From assembly GCF_946479275.1 (NCBI RefSeq), contig NZ_CAMLFE010000005.1, positions 62,001-126,000 of the forward strand: a stretch of DNA of 64,000 bases, in the 5' to 3' direction. Below, piece after piece: positions 1 through 10,363 of the stretch; positions within the stretch are counted from its first letter, which is position 1, and every line of letters starts with the position of its first letter. A model generated the notes under the pieces. It did not search any database and had not been told where the DNA came from. It worked only from the letters and a program-made list of their open reading frames with translations. The DNA is from an uncultured Bartonella sp. (GTDB lineage Bacteria; Pseudomonadota; Alphaproteobacteria; Rhizobiales; Rhizobiaceae). A program made the position numbers and the translations under genes.

Positions 1-223
1 CTTCAACGCCGTTGATCTGCTGTTCGAGAGGAACAGCCACGGTCTGGGCAACTGTTTCGGCACTGGCACCGGGGTACTGCGCCGAAACGACCACCTGCGG
101 TGGCAACAGGTCAGGATATTGGGCAATCGGCAATATGCGCATACACATAAAGCCGGCCAATACGATGATAATGGATATAACCGACGCGAAAACCGGCCGG
201 TTAATGAAGAAACTATAGCTCAT
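1..223 (-). CDS. acrB: AcrB-type RND efflux pump, N-terminal fragment (cut by window edge)
   Basis: Inner-membrane proton-driven multidrug pump of the RND/HAE1 family; only the first 74 codons are in the window and the gene runs off the left edge. The visible part begins [17 protein letters not shown], continues through the first transmembrane helix and then shows the porter-domain opening ([19 protein letters not shown]), the classical AcrB/MexB/Bep start. Its ATG overlaps the TGA of the adaptor gene (ATGA), so the two are translationally coupled. The neighbouring adaptor and divergent AcrR-type repressor make an acrRAB-like module. Symbol by family analogy; Brucella names for such pumps (bep) would be equally fair. 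Confidence 0.9.
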   Translation of the reverse strand, partial: MSYSFFINRPVFASVISIIIVLAGFMCMRILPIAQYPDLLPPQVVVSAQYPGASAETVAQTVAVPLEQQINGVE

Positions 224-1566
224 TGTGCGGGCCCCGAAGCTTTTGCATTGCCCCCGTCAGGTGCCTGTTGTGGCGCATCGTCGGTGACATTGACCATCAG
301 GCTTTGCCCCTGAGGAATACGCATCAGACCCTGTTCGATATAAACCTGGCCTTCGGTGACAACTTCCTCTCCGTCACGAAGCCCCTGAACAACCTTGTTT
401 TTGTCTTTTTCATCGAATTTGACACTGTCAATCAGCCAGTCGCCGTTTTGCATTTTGCGCACGGCTTTGACCGGACGTTGCTCGACAACCATCAAACGGC
501 CAGCCGCCTTTTGCGGCTGTCCATTGGCGGCGGCCGGTGCAGCAGGTTGTGCACCTTGCGGAGCATTCTCGCCGGCTTTCGGTGCCTCGGGCTTTTTGAA
601 CAGATAGACAAACTGGCCACCACTGTTTTGGACCAGAGCCGATTCCGGAATGGTCATGGCATTGGCCATTTTGATACCCGTGACCGTTACGCGTACAAAC
701 ATACCCGGAAGCAGACGACGATCGGGATTGGCGATAACCGCACGCGCACCCAAGGTTCCTGTCTGCTTGTCAATTGTCGGCGAGGTAAAATCGACCGTTC
801 CTTGTTCGGGATAATCAACCCCTTCACCAAGACGGACAGTAACTTTCAGATTATCAATCTTTTCGCCACGCTGCTGCATTTCGTCCATCAAATGGCGAAT
901 CTGGTCATATTCACCATCGGCAAACGAGAAGTTGACATAGATCGGGTCAAACTGCGTGATTGTGGTGAGCAGACTCGATGACGGGTCGGTTCCGATAAGA
1001 GAACCTTCCGAAACAGCCTCGCGACTGGTCAGTCCACTGATTGGCGCTGCCACTTTTGTATATTCGAGATTGAGTTCTGCAGTGCGCAACTCGGCTTTCG
1101 TCTGCATCAATGTTGCTTCGTCGGCATCGCGCTTGGCAAAAGCCTGATCGCGCAATGAAGTTGACTGGACTTTTTGCTTGACCAGTTCCTCGGCACGGTC
1201 GGCATCACGAACCGACTGGTCGTAATTGGCTTGCGCCTGCGCAACCTGTGCGCGTGCCGAAGCGACAGCAGCCTCGTATTTATCCGGATCAATCTCGAAC
1301 AATATTTCGCCCTGCTTGACTTCCGAGCCTTCAACAAAGTTGCGGTGCAAGAGAATACCACCAACACGGGCACGAACTTCGGTTTCACGATAGGCAACAA
1401 CACGGGCTGCATATTCGTAATTTAACGGAACTTCTGCCTGATGAATAACCTTGCCGCTTGCCTGCGATGGCGGCGGCATATGCTTTTCCTGTTTGCCACA
1501 GGCAACGAGTCCAAAAGACAGCACGCCGACAAGAAGAGCGGCCGATAATTTCCTTAATAGTGTCAT
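220..1566 (-). CDS. acrA: RND periplasmic adaptor (membrane fusion lipoprotein)
   Basis: Links the inner-membrane RND pump to an outer-membrane TolC-like channel. The 448-residue protein starts with a lipoprotein signal (charged MTLLRK, hydrophobic core, lipobox LVAC with Cys23), so it should be lipid-anchored in the periplasm. It then has the split lipoyl half-motif ([19 protein letters not shown]), a coiled-coil hairpin rich in Ala/Gln/Glu around residues 95-170, the second lipoyl half ([19 protein letters not shown]) and the beta-barrel. An Ala/Pro/Gln-rich low-complexity segment near residues 325-355 is an unusual insertion in the membrane-proximal domain. First gene of a two-gene minus-strand operon; the pump start overlaps its stop. 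Confidence 0.93.
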   Translation of the reverse strand: MTLLRKLSAALLVGVLSFGLVACGKQEKHMPPPSQASGKVIHQAEVPLNYEYAARVVAYRETEVRARVGGILLHRNFVEGSEVKQGEILFEIDPDKYEAAVASARAQVAQAQANYDQSVRDADRAEELVKQKVQSTSLRDQAFAKRDADEATLMQTKAELRTAELNLEYTKVAAPISGLTSREAVSEGSLIGTDPSSSLLTTITQFDPIYVNFSFADGEYDQIRHLMDEMQQRGEKIDNLKVTVRLGEGVDYPEQGTVDFTSPTIDKQTGTLGARAVIANPDRRLLPGMFVRVTVTGIKMANAMTIPESALVQNSGGQFVYLFKKPEAPKAGENAPQGAQPAAPAAANGQPQKAAGRLMVVEQRPVKAVRKMQNGDWLIDSVKFDEKDKNKVVQGLRDGEEVVTEGQVYIEQGLMRIPQGQSLMVNVTDDAPQQAPDGGNAKASGPAQ

Positions 1567-1608
1567 AGGATGTCAGACCTTGATATTTTTTTCGTGTCCG
1601 GTAAAATA

Positions 1609-1628
1609 TACATACATGGATGTTTGTA
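1609..1628. promoter_or_regulatory. Probable AcrR operator upstream of acrA
   Basis: An inverted repeat with half-sites TACATACAT and ATGTTTGTA separated by GG, 8 of 9 positions symmetric, lies 43-62 bp upstream of the acrA start in the acrA/acrR divergent region. The half-site TACATACAT is the one known from the E. coli acrAB operator bound by AcrR. Assignment to the adjacent TetR protein is inferred from sequence likeness and position. Confidence 0.6.
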
Positions 1629-1808
1629 AATAGCTAATCAGCTAATAACCACTTAATAGCAGCAATAATAAGGCGTCACAACCGGCAGAAAACACTTAAT
1701 TGAACATTTTTCAATCAAGATTTCGCGTTTTTCAAGACAGAATTTCGTGTTTTTTTAAACAGAATTTTTTGTTTATGGTGTCATGACGGGACAAAAAGGG
1801 GAAATAAT

Positions 1809-2441
1809 ATGCGCCGGACAAAAGCCGAAGCGAGCGAAACACGTGAATCGATCCTTGATGCTGCAGAAATGGCTTTTTTAACCAAAGGTGTTTCCAACAC
1901 TTCGTTGAATGATATTGCCGAACGGGCTGGCGTCACGCGCGGCGCAATCTATTTCCATTTTCGCGACAAACCGGCCATTTACAATGCAATTATCGACCGC
2001 ATCAAATTTCCGCAAGAAGACCTCATTGATGAAGTAAGCCGCAATGATTCGATCAATCCGATCGATGTTATGGAAAAATCGGCTTGTGCTTCGCTCAGCC
2101 GTTTTGCCGAGGACGAGCACCAGCAGCGTGTCATGACAATTATTACTTTGCGTTGCGAATATGTCGATGATTTTTCGCAAATGATATTACGCTTGAGAGA
2201 AGCCCATGACAGCATGCTCGATCTTTTTACGCGTATGCTCTACGTAGCGCGAAGCCGCGACATGCTTTCCGATGACTGGGAACCGGAAGATGGCGCGCGC
2301 GTGCTTGTGTGCGTGGTGGGCGGCATTCTTCATGAATGGTTGAATTCGGCAAAAAATTTCGATCTTAACGCGCTCGGTACAAGATTGATTCTAAGCCAGA
2401 CAAAATCTTTCCGGAAAGATTCCCGACAGCTTATGGGATGA
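1809..2441 (+). CDS. acrR: TetR/AcrR family transcriptional repressor
   Basis: DNA-binding repressor that presumably controls the divergent efflux operon and is released by pump substrates. 210 residues, the usual TetR length. The N-terminal helix-turn-helix is clear: ESILDAAEMAFLTKGVSNTS followed by LNDIAERAGVTRGAIYFHF (residues about 15-52), with the GAIYFHF recognition helix typical of AcrR. The rest is the divergent all-helical ligand domain. GGGGA precedes the ATG by a normal spacing. Transcribed away from acrA across a 242-bp intergenic region that holds an AcrR-like palindrome; similar to BepR/AcrR arrangements in related bacteria. Confidence 0.93.
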   Translation: MRRTKAEASETRESILDAAEMAFLTKGVSNTSLNDIAERAGVTRGAIYFHFRDKPAIYNAIIDRIKFPQEDLIDEVSRNDSINPIDVMEKSACASLSRFAEDEHQQRVMTIITLRCEYVDDFSQMILRLREAHDSMLDLFTRMLYVARSRDMLSDDWEPEDGARVLVCVVGGILHEWLNSAKNFDLNALGTRLILSQTKSFRKDSRQLMG

Positions 2442-3193
2442 AGCGCTTTTAACTTTTGCGTTCCCCTGCCCCTCGAAAACAGATGCTCCGCGCTATCAAA
2501 ATTTCCAACTTCAAAACGATCACCCTGCTCGAAAAAACGATTACCGCAGCTCTCGAAAATTATAGTGTGTTGTAAGAAATCGCCCCGCCTTTTAAAGAAG
2601 CAAAAGCGAACAGATTCCTGTTTTTAGCCTTTCCGCGTTTCCGGTTGTTTTATTCGACATCTTTTCCCCATGCCCCGAAGGTTTCGGCTTTACCGTCAAA
2701 AAAAGATCATCGGAAAAACATTTTCCTACTTTTTTTGCTTAAGCCCCGCCCGCTAGAAAAGCGCCAAAACAAAAATCCCGCTTTCGGGTGAGATTTGTTC
2801 ACGCCGCTTTCAAGTTTTCGCTGAACCGAAAACTTTTTGAAAACCGGAATTTTAAAAATATACGCCGATCACGACTGTCAGCCATTTGCAGACCATTTTT
2901 TTGCCGGACCCAAAACGGGAAAAAGGCCTCGCGGGAAACAACTTCGGCACGACGTCGCCTTCTCACACTGCATTGTTACGTGGCTCTTTCAAAGGCGAGT
3001 TAATTTTTTAAAACGTAATTACCAACTCGCGAAACGCAACCGGAAAGCCGATCTGTCAGATAGGACGACATATCGACAAAATGAAATATCGCAAAAGACT
3101 TATCGGACAAAACGGGATGTAGGCGTGAACGGAATGTCACAAATGAAGGCAAAATGTGAGAGGGAAGCAAAATACCATGGAGGAGATAAATAT
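2442..3193. other. Intergenic region, no convincing gene
   Basis: About 750 bp between acrR and the pgi terminator. Short open frames on the plus strand (for example 2837-3274) read as basic, low-quality sequence without a ribosome-binding site or recognisable domain. AT-rich tracts alternate with CCCGCC-type tracts. I see no RNA gene. Confidence 0.5.
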
Positions 3194-3231
3194 AAAGGCA
3201 GCGTATTCATAGACACGCTACCTTTAATTTT
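3194..3231 (-). terminator. Rho-independent terminator of pgi
   Basis: Stem 3194-3204 (AAAGGCAGCGT) pairs with 3215-3225 (ACGCTACCTTT) with one mismatch around a 10-nt loop. It lies 22 bp past the pgi stop. On the minus strand it is followed by a T/A-rich tail; on the plus strand by AATTTTTT, so it may work in both directions. Confidence 0.7.
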
Positions 3232-3246
3232 TTCAAACCCGAATTT

Positions 3247-4896
3247 TCAGTGCGTGCGGCGCTCTTTGACATAAGCAATCAAACCGCTTGTCGAACTATC
3301 GTGGCCTTCGGCACTTTTCTGACCGGAAACCATGGGTAACAATTCATTGGCAAGTTCCTTGCCCAATTCAACACCCCATTGGTCGAAAGAGTTGATGTTC
3401 ATGAGTGTGCCTTCAACAAAAACCCTGTGTTCATAAAGTGCAATCAAACGGCCCAATGTGAAGGGGGTGAGCTTGTCATGAACAAGCGTCAATGTCGGTC
3501 GATTGCCGACAAAGCTTTTATGGGGGCTAAGCCTTTCGGCTTCCGTTTCGCTCATACCGCCTTTCATTAACATGGCTTTTGCCGCTTCTTGGCTTCTACC
3601 GCGCATCAGTGCTTCCGATTGGGCAAAGCAGTTGGCAAGCAGCATATCATGCTGATGACGCAAGTTTTCTTCGTGCCCGTTCACAGCAACAATAAATTCG
3701 ACCGGAATAATATCGGTTCCCTGATGTAAAAGCTGGAAGAACGCATGTTGCCCGTTGGTTCCCGGCTCCCCCCAGACAACAGGACCTGTCGGCATTGTAA
3801 CCGGCTTGCCATCAATGGTCACATGTTTGCCGTTCGATTCCATGTCGAGTTGCTGGAGATAGGCGGGCAGCCGCGACAAACGCTCCTCATAAGGAATGAC
3901 AGCGCGCGTCGGATAACCACAGATGACGCGATTATAAAAGCCGATAAGCCCCAGCCGGACAGCAAGGTTTCGAGAATAAGGTGCAGTGCGGAAATGTTCG
4001 TCCATTGCATGGCCACCAGCGAGAAACTTTCTGAAATTTTCCGGCCCGATAGCCATCATCACCGAAAGACCGATTGCCGACCAGACGGAATAACGCCCGC
4101 CAACCCAGTTCCAGAAGCCGAAAACACGCGACGGGTCAATGCCGAAATCGGCCACCTTATCAAGTGCGGTCGAGACTGCAGCAAAATGTTTTGAAACGGC
4201 CATCTCGCCCAGTTTTTCAGCAATCCACTGGCGAGCAATATGCGCATTGGTCATCGTTTCGGCCGTGGTAAAGGTTTTTGAAGAAACGATAATCAGTGTT
4301 GTCGCGGGGTTAAGCCGTGACAATGTATCGGCAATATCAGCGCCATCCACATTGGAAACAAAATGGCTATCAGGCCCGTCGTGATAGGGTTTCAAGGCAA
4401 GCGTTGCCATTTTCGGCCCGAGGTCGGAACCACCAATGCCGATATTGACAACATCGGTAATTTTACCGCCATGCTCGCCTTTGAAGGCACCGGAGCGCAC
4501 CCCTTCACAGAATTTTTCCATATGCGAGAGAACCGATTGCACATCCTCGACAACATTTTTGTCACCCAGCATGATTGTGCTACCCTTCGGCGCACGCAAA
4601 GCAATATGAAGAACGGCACGATTTTCGGTCAGATTGATCGGCTCGCCGGAAAACATGGCCTCACGCCGCTCTTTCAAACCGGCAGCATCGGCAAGATTAT
4701 CAAGAAGCGCCAAGGTTTTCGCTGTGACCCCGCATTTGGAAAAATCGAACAGCAAATCATCAAGCCGCAATGAAAAATGTTCGAAACGCTGCGGGTCATT
4801 TTTAAAAAGTGAGCGAATATCGCCAAGCTCCGGATCTTTTGCATGGTTTTTCAATGCGTTAAAAGCGGCGCGGAATTTTTCTTCGTTGCGGAACAT
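3247..4896 (-). CDS. pgi: Glucose-6-phosphate isomerase
   Basis: Interconverts glucose-6-phosphate and fructose-6-phosphate in the cytosol (glycolysis, gluconeogenesis, link to the pentose phosphate and Entner-Doudoroff routes). 549 residues, the normal long bacterial PGI. Both family signatures are present: [14 protein letters not shown] in the middle (about residues 265-280) and [13 protein letters not shown] near residue 503. The catalytic-loop segments [11 protein letters not shown] and [10 protein letters not shown] are intact. Apparently monocistronic; it is followed by a good hairpin. It separates two unrelated RND operons. High confidence. Confidence 0.98.
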   Translation of the reverse strand: MFRNEEKFRAAFNALKNHAKDPELGDIRSLFKNDPQRFEHFSLRLDDLLFDFSKCGVTAKTLALLDNLADAAGLKERREAMFSGEPINLTENRAVLHIALRAPKGSTIMLGDKNVVEDVQSVLSHMEKFCEGVRSGAFKGEHGGKITDVVNIGIGGSDLGPKMATLALKPYHDGPDSHFVSNVDGADIADTLSRLNPATTLIIVSSKTFTTAETMTNAHIARQWIAEKLGEMAVSKHFAAVSTALDKVADFGIDPSRVFGFWNWVGGRYSVWSAIGLSVMMAIGPENFRKFLAGGHAMDEHFRTAPYSRNLAVRLGLIGFYNRVICGYPTRAVIPYEERLSRLPAYLQQLDMESNGKHVTIDGKPVTMPTGPVVWGEPGTNGQHAFFQLLHQGTDIIPVEFIVAVNGHEENLRHQHDMLLANCFAQSEALMRGRSQEAAKAMLMKGGMSETEAERLSPHKSFVGNRPTLTLVHDKLTPFTLGRLIALYEHRVFVEGTLMNINSFDQWGVELGKELANELLPMVSGQKSAEGHDSSTSGLIAYVKERRTH

Positions 4897-5452
4897 GGCA
4901 AGCTACCCTCCATTGTGTAAATAGAATTTAAGATGAAACACATTGAAGTAAAAGAGGTAAAATTGCCTTTATCCATTTCGCTGAAAAGAAAATTTAACGG
5001 GCCTTATAGTGCACCATTATCAACGGCTTTTCTGGCGGCTTGCGATGATGCCGTTTTTAGCCGGAACTATTCGCTAAATTGAAATCAGATAAATTTTAAA
5101 CAGCCTCTTTCAAAGCCCGACATTGTCTTGTTTCAAATGTTAAAAACCGCAGAGCGTCAAAATGCGGCAGCGTCCGGTAAAATGACCGGTATTCACAAAC
5201 AACCTTCAACACATACCAACATTGGCAAGATACGCAAACATTCGTAAGATAGGTAAATTGACGAGACCGGTAATAAGTTGGCAAAAGAAATTTCTTCTTG
5301 CAGCTATTATCTTGACCACGCGTTTTATTTTTTATCGTTTGATTATTATGAACACCCGTTTTAGCGGTGCACGATTTAGAAAAATTGGTGTCCTTTTATA
5401 AAGCAGGCGCATCACCGAACCTATTTTGTTTTTCTCCTGTTTTGCTCGTCAT
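4897..5452. other. Intergenic region, no gene seen
   Basis: 556 bp between the pgi start and the stop of the second RND pump. It should hold the pgi promoter (near 4900-5000). A short minus-strand open frame at 5096-5284 has no domain or good ribosome-binding site, so I do not call it. Confidence 0.5.
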
Positions 5453-8400
5453 TCACCCGCTTGTTTTGGCATTTTGTGCAGCATCGAGTTCTTCCTCAAG
5501 CTCGAAATCCTCTTCGGCTTTCGGGCGGATAAAGCGGCCAAGCAGGAGATAGGTAACAGGTGTTACATAAAGCGTTGCAATGGTTGCAAGGCCAAGCCCG
5601 CCGACAATGACAAAACCTAAAGAAATTCTCGCTTCCGCACCGGCGCCACTTGCAAGGATCAGCGGTACACCGCCAAGAATGGCGCAAATCATTGTCATTG
5701 ATACCGGCCGCAAACGTATATTGGCGGCATTTTCCACCGCCTCGCGCAAGGTCTGGTTGCGGTTTCTGAGCTGGTCGGCAAATTCGACAATCAGAATGCC
5801 GTTTTTGGCCATAATACCGACAAGCAGCACCAGCCCGATTTCGCTATAGACATTCAGGCTTACCCCGCTCACCATCATGGCAAAAACGGCACTGCCAAGG
5901 CCGAGCGGCACTGTTGCCATGACTATGAGGCCGGAAATGAAACTTTCAAATTGTGCGGCAAGAACAAGAAGAATAATGACCAAGGCAAAGCCGAAGACGA
6001 TAATGAGGCCGGAAGAGGTTTCGCTCAATGTGGCAGCCTCGGCAAGCGGAATGATATAGCTTCCCGCAGGCAATATGGGTTTGGCAAGTTCAAGCGCCTG
6101 CTCAAAAGCTTCGCCGAGGGCAAAACCCGGTGCAAGACTTGCCGTCAAGGCAACGGAGCGCATACGCGATTCCCGTCCAAGTTCCGGCGGAACCGGCTTT
6201 TCTTTAACCGTTGTCACCACAGACATCGGCACAAAACGGTTGTCTGCCGTTTTCATGAAAATATTTTCAAGATCGGTCGGGTCATTGACCGGTGTGCTAT
6301 TCGACACAAGCTTTACATCATAGGAGCGGTCGCCAATATAGACCGAGCCGATTTTGCGCCCGTCAAGCATGGATTGCACGGCATTGGCAAGGCCGGTAAT
6401 GTCAATACCGAGATCGGTTGCCCTTTCTCGATTAATGTCGATGAACAATTGCGGCTGCGTTGCTTCAACACTCAGCCGCGGCTGCACAAAACGCGGGTCT
6501 TCCTGCATTTTTCTGACCAGCGCATCGGCAACCGGCTGGAGTTTGGCGTAATCGGTGCCGAGAATTGCAAATTGCAAGCCTTGTCCCGCCCCCCTGATGC
6601 CGAGCGAATTACCTTCCGCCGCAATGACACGGACAGCCGGAAAACCTTTCATAATTTGATTGATTTCCTGTACAATTTCCTGCTGGCTGCGGTGACGCTC
6701 GCCCCAGGGTGCAAGATTGAGCATGAGAAAACCGTTATTGGACGAGCCGAAAGTGCCCGATACCGAATAGGTATTGATGATTTCGCCCCTTTCTTTGAAC
6801 GGTAAAAGCGCATCTTCTATTTTGCGCATTTCATCATTGAGATAATCGACAGAAATTCCTTGTGGCCCGTTAATGCGCAAAAACACCTGTGCACGGTCTT
6901 CCGACGGGGTCAGTTCCTGCCGCAAGGTGAGGTATCCACCCGCACTTAAGATAACAAAGCCGATCGAAAGCAAAACCACAATCCATGGATGGTCAAGAGC
7001 ACGGTGCAAGCTGTGGGCATAGAAATTCTGTAATGCATGGGCAAATTTCAAAAGCAATGCCGGTTTGGAATGCCCGTCGCTTGGCCCCTCCTGCCCGTTA
7101 TGTTCCTGAACGTGCCGGTTTAGTTCGGTGTTTGAGTTTTCCTCACCGTTTAAACTTCCCTCATTATCGGCAACGGCTCCGGCAAGCTTTTTGACATCTT
7201 TCAGAAATCTTGAAGCAAGCATCGGGCAAAGTGTCAAAGCCACAATTGCCGAAAGCAGAATGGCAATTGCCAGCACAAAACCGAATTCACGGAAAAGCCC
7301 GCCTGCCTGACCCGGCAAAAAGGAAATTGGTACAAAAACCGCAACGAGGGTGAGCGTTGTGGCAATCACGGCAAAAAACACTTCTCTCGTGCCGATGACC
7401 GCCGCAGCTCTCGGCCCTGCCCCGAGATTGCGGTGACGCACAATATTTTCCAGAACAACAATCGCATCGTCAACCACCAGACCGGTTGCAAGAACAAGCG
7501 CAAGGAGGGTTAGAATATTGACCGAAAAACCGGCAAGATAAATGGCGGCAAATGTGCCGATCAAGGCGACAGGAATAGAAAGGGCGGGAATGAAAGTGGC
7601 GCGCAAATCCCACAAAAACAGAAAAATGATCACCACAACGCTTAAAACCGCAACAACAAGCGCCACCTCGACTTCGTGAATAGCGCCTTTGATAAAGCTT
7701 GCATCATCACTTGTAATGGTAATATGCACGCCTTCAGGAAGCGTTTTATTGAGATTGTCAACGGCCGCTCTTATTCCTTCGGAAATATCGAGTGTGTTTG
7801 ATTGTGCCTGCCGCACAATACCAAGCCCGACACCGGGTTTGCCATTGACACGCACAATCGAGGTTTCCACATCCGGTCCCAGAGTGACATTGGCAATATC
7901 GCCAATGCGCACACGGTTGTTGAGATAGACATTCTCGAATTCTTCCGGCGTGGAGATATTGGCGGTTGCTCTCACCACCAGCGCCTGATTGGAACTTCTG
8001 AGCGAACCGGCCGGCGCATCAAGTGCCATATCGGAAAGTGTTTTCGTAACATCGGCAATGGTCAGGCCATAACTTGCAAGTTTTGCCGGATTGATATCGA
8101 TCCTGAAAATCTTGTCACGGTCGCCATTGACCTGCACATCCGCAACACCGGAAACGGCCGAAAGCGTGTCGACAATCTGGTCTTCGGTCAAAACCGTCAA
8201 ATCATCAACACTCATTGTTGTTGAAGTGACGGCAAGGCGCATCACCGCATCGGCATTGGAATCTGCCTTGATAATGCGGGAGGCATCGGCATCATCGGGT
8301 AAATCATTGGTAACACGCGAAATAGCATCGCGAATATCGGCTGCGGCTACATTAAGATCAACACCGTCATTGAATTCGACCGTTACCCGCGAGCGGGCAA

Positions 8401-8713
8401 AAGAGGAACGAGACGATATGGTTTTGACACCTGAAACACGTGCAACCGCATCTTCAAGTTTCTGGGTGATTTCACGGTCGATTGTTTCAGCCGCCGCGCC
8501 ATCAAAATCGGTTGAGACTGTGACCACCGGACGGTCGACATCCGGCAATTCGCGCACATCGATACCCTGAAGTGCCGCAAGCCCCGCCACCAGAATGAGC
8601 ACATTGAGCACAAAAGCCGAAACCGGCCGGCGGATAAAAAGCGCAACCAGCCCGCCTTTATCCTTTTCGCGATTCTTTTCGTGTTCGCCGGATTTTTGAA
8701 AAGCGCCCGCCAT
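5453..8713 (-). CDS. RND (HAE1) multidrug efflux pump
   Basis: Proton-driven inner-membrane exporter of 1086 residues, slightly longer than AcrB-type proteins. TM1 follows LFIRRPVSAFVLNVLILVAG; the proton-relay helix carries GLVVDDAIVVLENIV (adjacent Asp pair) and the TM10 lysine motif MAKNGILIVEFA is present. Between the two halves there is a hydrophilic, Asn/Glu/Gly-rich cytoplasmic loop (KLAGAVADNEGSLNGEENSN onward) that makes it longer than usual. The N-terminus has an extra charged stretch (KSGEHEKNREKDKGG) before TM1. Its ATG overlaps the adaptor's TAA by one base (TAATG). Sequence style is closer to the MexW/MdtB-like branch than to AcrB; substrate unknown. Confidence 0.95.
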   Translation of the reverse strand: MAGAFQKSGEHEKNREKDKGGLVALFIRRPVSAFVLNVLILVAGLAALQGIDVRELPDVDRPVVTVSTDFDGAAAETIDREITQKLEDAVARVSGVKTISSRSSFARSRVTVEFNDGVDLNVAAADIRDAISRVTNDLPDDADASRIIKADSNADAVMRLAVTSTTMSVDDLTVLTEDQIVDTLSAVSGVADVQVNGDRDKIFRIDINPAKLASYGLTIADVTKTLSDMALDAPAGSLRSSNQALVVRATANISTPEEFENVYLNNRVRIGDIANVTLGPDVETSIVRVNGKPGVGLGIVRQAQSNTLDISEGIRAAVDNLNKTLPEGVHITITSDDASFIKGAIHEVEVALVVAVLSVVVIIFLFLWDLRATFIPALSIPVALIGTFAAIYLAGFSVNILTLLALVLATGLVVDDAIVVLENIVRHRNLGAGPRAAAVIGTREVFFAVIATTLTLVAVFVPISFLPGQAGGLFREFGFVLAIAILLSAIVALTLCPMLASRFLKDVKKLAGAVADNEGSLNGEENSNTELNRHVQEHNGQEGPSDGHSKPALLLKFAHALQNFYAHSLHRALDHPWIVVLLSIGFVILSAGGYLTLRQELTPSEDRAQVFLRINGPQGISVDYLNDEMRKIEDALLPFKERGEIINTYSVSGTFGSSNNGFLMLNLAPWGERHRSQQEIVQEINQIMKGFPAVRVIAAEGNSLGIRGAGQGLQFAILGTDYAKLQPVADALVRKMQEDPRFVQPRLSVEATQPQLFIDINRERATDLGIDITGLANAVQSMLDGRKIGSVYIGDRSYDVKLVSNSTPVNDPTDLENIFMKTADNRFVPMSVVTTVKEKPVPPELGRESRMRSVALTASLAPGFALGEAFEQALELAKPILPAGSYIIPLAEAATLSETSSGLIIVFGFALVIILLVLAAQFESFISGLIVMATVPLGLGSAVFAMMVSGVSLNVYSEIGLVLLVGIMAKNGILIVEFADQLRNRNQTLREAVENAANIRLRPVSMTMICAILGGVPLILASGAGAEARISLGFVIVGGLGLATIATLYVTPVTYLLLGRFIRPKAEEDFELEEELDAAQNAKTSG

Positions 8714-9990
8714 TACCGGTTTGCTCCCTCGGGAGCTTTATTCTGGCTCTCCTTCAGCTTGTCGGGACTGTCAGCGTTTTTCTTAAGGGTATCCGAAGTC
8801 TCTTCCGTTGCTTTTTCATGGGCCTCACGATCGCCAGCAGATTGAGCTGAATGACTATTCTGATTGTTAAGAGAACCGTCTTTTCCCGCCTCTGTCACCC
8901 CTTCATCCGGCATAATATCGACTGCACTTTTTTCTTGCAGATTTTGCACCCCCTTGGTGACAACAAGATCTCCTTTTTGAAGTGCACCGGTGACCAGTAC
9001 CGAATCCGCATTGCGCTGGACAATGCCCACCCGCACATGTTCCACAACTCCATTTTTCATTGGACCACTTTTCATTGGACCATTTTTCACCCGCCAGACA
9101 TAGGCCCCCTCGGCGTTCCACTGGATTGCAAGCGGGTCGACGGCCGGATAAGGGTCACCTGGAAAAGCAAGTGACACAGAAAACGACATACCCGACTGGA
9201 GCACACCGGAAGCATTATCGACTTCCGCACGAATGCGCAAAGTGCGGCTTTGTTCATCAATCATATTGTCAATGGCGCTGATGCGGCCGACAAATTCTTC
9301 ACCGGGGCGGGCAATAGATGTGGCTTTCACCTGTTGGCCGATTTTGATAAGCGGTGCAAAACGTTCCGGCACCCAGACATCAATCAAAATATGGTCACGA
9401 TTATCAATGCGGGCGATTGTTGTATCGGATGTTACGTAATTTCCCGCATCAACCGGTAAAATTCCCACAATGCCGCTTACCGGCGCGCGAATTGTGCGCC
9501 GATCAGCTGCAAGCTCGGCATCACGCAGGGCAAGCCTTGCTTTGTCGAGTGCAAGTTTTGCCGACAATTCCTGCACTTCGGTTGCCGTATTGGAGGCACG
9601 CAATTTGACCGTTCTTGCCATGGTCAATTCCGCATCATTGACTTCCACTTTGGCTCGCTCAACGGCGATTTCTTCATTATCGGAATCAAGCTTTGCAACC
9701 GGATCTCCGACATTGACGTGCATTCCTGCACTGACATAAATCTTGTCCATCACACCGCTAGACCAGGGGGTGACGGCAACGGTTGCAAGTGCCCTTCCCG
9801 TACCGATGGCACTTAACCGGTCATTGATCAGCTTTTGGCTTACCGGTTTTACAACCACCTCGTTTGTTTTCGTGGTCGAAGAGGAGACATGATCGGCATT
9901 TTTCCCGTTCCTTAAGCCCTGCCAGACAAACAGGCAGACGATAATGAGACCAATAATGACGATGATGGTAATTTTCGACGGGCGTTTCAT
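8713..9990 (-). CDS. RND efflux periplasmic adaptor (HlyD-like)
   Basis: 425-residue membrane-fusion protein anchored by an N-terminal helix (residues about 7-25, IIVIIGLIIVCLFVWQGL) rather than a lipobox. Lipoyl halves are seen at VTPWSSGVMDKIYVSAGMHV and RTIRAPVSGIVGILPVDAG, flanking a short alpha-hairpin; a beta-barrel follows. Near residue 300 the peptide KNGPMKSGPMKNG reflects a 15-bp tandem repeat in the DNA (about 9045-9090). The C-terminal 70 residues are hydrophilic (Asp/Lys/Ser-rich) and probably disordered. First gene of a two-gene operon with the pump, start/stop overlapping by one base. No regulator is adjacent. Confidence 0.92.
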   Translation of the reverse strand: MKRPSKITIIVIIGLIIVCLFVWQGLRNGKNADHVSSSTTKTNEVVVKPVSQKLINDRLSAIGTGRALATVAVTPWSSGVMDKIYVSAGMHVNVGDPVAKLDSDNEEIAVERAKVEVNDAELTMARTVKLRASNTATEVQELSAKLALDKARLALRDAELAADRRTIRAPVSGIVGILPVDAGNYVTSDTTIARIDNRDHILIDVWVPERFAPLIKIGQQVKATSIARPGEEFVGRISAIDNMIDEQSRTLRIRAEVDNASGVLQSGMSFSVSLAFPGDPYPAVDPLAIQWNAEGAYVWRVKNGPMKSGPMKNGVVEHVRVGIVQRNADSVLVTGALQKGDLVVTKGVQNLQEKSAVDIMPDEGVTEAGKDGSLNNQNSHSAQSAGDREAHEKATEETSDTLKKNADSPDKLKESQNKAPEGANR

Positions 9991-10363
9991 CGCACTGCTT
10001 TCATCAAAGGATGAGAAAACCGGACAGATTATTATCCGATACTGTTTTTTGTCACTCTGTTTTTAAAGTCTTCTACAATTTTTAAGGTGCACCAAAGCCG
10101 CATCAAACGGGATCGAAAAGTCGCTAATGGAGATTTTTCATTGTATTTCATGCAAAATTTGCGTTTTTTCGTCCAGTTAAATTTCGGTAATAATTCGAAC
10201 TGGAAAACACGCAACGGGATAAGCGCAAAAAACAATTTGTTCTTAATCAATGATTTTTATAGACTGAATTTAAAATGCGGGTTTTATAAGGCAGCACTGA
10301 CTCGTTATCGGTCAAAACTGACGCGACATTTCGCTAAAAATGCCGCTCGTCTGAAGAGGTTGA
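9991..10363. other. Divergent promoter region
   Basis: 373 bp between the second efflux operon (minus) and the histidine kinase (plus). AT-rich. Short open frames here lack support. It must contain both promoters, but I see no confident -35/-10 pair or operator. Confidence 0.45.

Noticed and set aside
223..981. 252-codon plus-strand frame opposite acrA
   Set aside because: Antisense shadow of a clear adaptor gene; no domain, composition follows the complementary gene.
2837..3274. 145-codon plus-strand frame between acrR and pgi
   Set aside because: No ribosome-binding site or domain, basic composition, runs through the pgi terminator hairpin into pgi.
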